NCBI GenBank assembly: GCA_021775525.1
Contig: JAJFHQ010000062.1
Coordinates: 1-55,296 of the forward strand
DNA length: 55,296 nt
Direction of reading: 5' to 3'
Source of the DNA: Hyphomicrobiales bacterium
Lineage (GTDB): Bacteria; Pseudomonadota; Alphaproteobacteria; Rhizobiales; Methyloligellaceae
Under the pieces are notes generated by a model that had not been told where the DNA came from, did not search any database, and saw nothing but the letters and a program-made list of their open reading frames with translations. Every line of letters starts with the position of its first letter. Position 1 is the stretch's first letter. Position numbers and translations under genes: made by a program. This document shows positions 54,646 to 55,296 of the stretch, piece after piece.

Positions 54646-55197
54646 GTGTCTGGATCAATATTCTCAGCTCTTTCACTGATATTCGCACCAAGACAGGGTG
54701 TGCTTGACCCTCATACGCCTGAAACAGCGATGGGTGATATCGTCTTCACGGGAATAAACGGTGAAACGATCTCCCTATCAAGTTATGCGGGGCAAACCGT
54801 TGTCGTCGTGAACACTGCATCGAAATGTGGTTTCCGGCAACAGATGAGTGAGTTGCAGCTTCTCCATCAAGACTTTCATCAACATGGTTTTCAGGTGCTT
54901 TGCATGCCATCAGCAGATTTCTGGAACCAGGAGCCCGGTGACGCCCGACAGATAAGCGAAATATACCGTTCGGAACTGAACATCACCTTTCCCTTGACCG
55001 AGAAGGTCAAGACTAGAGGAACAAACCAACACCCGTTCTTCCAACGGGTGGGCTCCATTGCCGGCACGAACGCCATACCAAAGTGGAATTTCTACAAGTA
55101 CGTCATTGCCAGAAACGGTCACCTAGCAGCCTGGTTTTCCACTCCGATCCGGCCTTCGTCGCCACGCTTCAGATCGACGATCGAAGCGTACCTTTAG
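54646..55197 (+). CDS. Divergent glutathione peroxidase-like protein
   Basis: 183 residues from GTG 54646; ATG 54730 would give about 155, closer to the usual family length. The peroxidatic Cys61 lies in VVNTASKCGF, and the Trp-Asn pair in KWNFYKYVIARNG. The block FPCNQFGGQEPG of normal members is replaced by MPSADFWNQEPG, so the Gln of the catalytic tetrad seems lost, and so does the Cys before it. It may reduce peroxides with thioredoxin, or have changed activity. The gene lies between two repeat copies (54434-54508 and 55231-55258), hinting at mobility. Confidence 0.82.
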   Translation: MSGSIFSALSLIFAPRQGVLDPHTPETAMGDIVFTGINGETISLSSYAGQTVVVVNTASKCGFRQQMSELQLLHQDFHQHGFQVLCMPSADFWNQEPGDARQISEIYRSELNITFPLTEKVKTRGTNQHPFFQRVGSIAGTNAIPKWNFYKYVIARNGHLAAWFSTPIRPSSPRFRSTIEAYL

Positions 55198-55230
55198 TGG
55201 ACATCGGCTGATACCACCCTTGGGATGGAA

Positions 55231-55258
55231 ATGTCCGCTTATCACCCAAAGCGGACAT
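55231..55258. repeat. Single-hairpin repeat, copy 3
   Basis: A 28-base palindrome differing from 54481-54508 by one base (ATCACCC for ATGACCC in the loop). The second hairpin of the element is not seen next to it. The window ends 38 bases later, so a partner to the right cannot be excluded. Confidence 0.85.
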
Positions 55259-55296
55259 CAGACACGCCGAGGCAGTCCGCAAATTTCACTAATATC

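Overview
The window is chromosomal DNA of an alphaproteobacterium. The evidence is a divL-type pseudo-histidine kinase, the chvI-chvG-hprK-EIIA-HPr block beside pckA, a TsaE/AmgK fusion, AddAB instead of RecBCD, a class II aroA next to an FYDLN-type protein, and interspersed repeats whose translation begins MSALGHKRT, which I recall from Rhizobiales-type genomes. A Hyphomicrobiales or Parvibaculum-like lineage is plausible, but the species cannot be fixed from sequence alone. CDS coordinates include the stop codon.

Layout. (1) 1-3707: a tightly overlapping lipid gene cluster: a methyltransferase whose reading frame is broken by a TAA, a PAP2/dual-specificity phosphatase fusion, a PlsC-like acyltransferase and a CdsA-like cytidylyltransferase. 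(2) 3708-9901: an accessory region. It opens with a two-hairpin repeat, then carries a DUF5681-like gene with an unknown partner, a PD-(D/E)XK nuclease-like protein, and a DprA-like plus HAD/phosphoribosyltransferase pair resembling the ShosTA anti-phage system. At its right end is a 45-nt tRNA-Gly fragment that looks like an old integration site. (3) 9902-33902: the conserved core. On the plus strand it holds aroA-cmk-rpsA-sppA-ihfB-lapA-trpFBA-accD-folC. On the minus strand it holds tRNA-Ala and the FYDLN gene at the left, and divL-tsaE/amgK-murU-addB-addA-trxA at the right. The two runs meet at a bidirectional terminator. (4) 34262-45980: a haem-motif chemoreceptor, ahcY, a lone TadG-like protein, the regulatory PTS (HPr, EIIA, HprK), the ChvG/ChvI two-component system, a HugZ-like protein and pckA. 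(5) 46047-55296: mixed genes: GST, a merF plus GDCCVxC mini-operon, a TPR/2OG-oxygenase, a secreted protein of unknown function, a secreted agmatine-deiminase-like protein, a PQQ-type dehydrogenase, gamma-glutamyltransferase, an HNH nuclease, and a divergent glutathione peroxidase flanked by more copies of the repeat.

How they work together. The core links aromatic amino acid, folate and fatty acid precursor synthesis with translation and recombination repair. ChvG/ChvI and the incomplete PTS (HPr, EIIA and HprK, with no sugar-specific EIIB/EIIC here) form a sensory hub beside pckA, a gluconeogenic gene. DivL is a cell-cycle regulator. MurU and AmgK recycle cell-wall sugars. The most unusual material is the ShosTA-like pair with a degenerate HAD domain, the lipid cluster, the repeat family and the tRNA-Gly scar.
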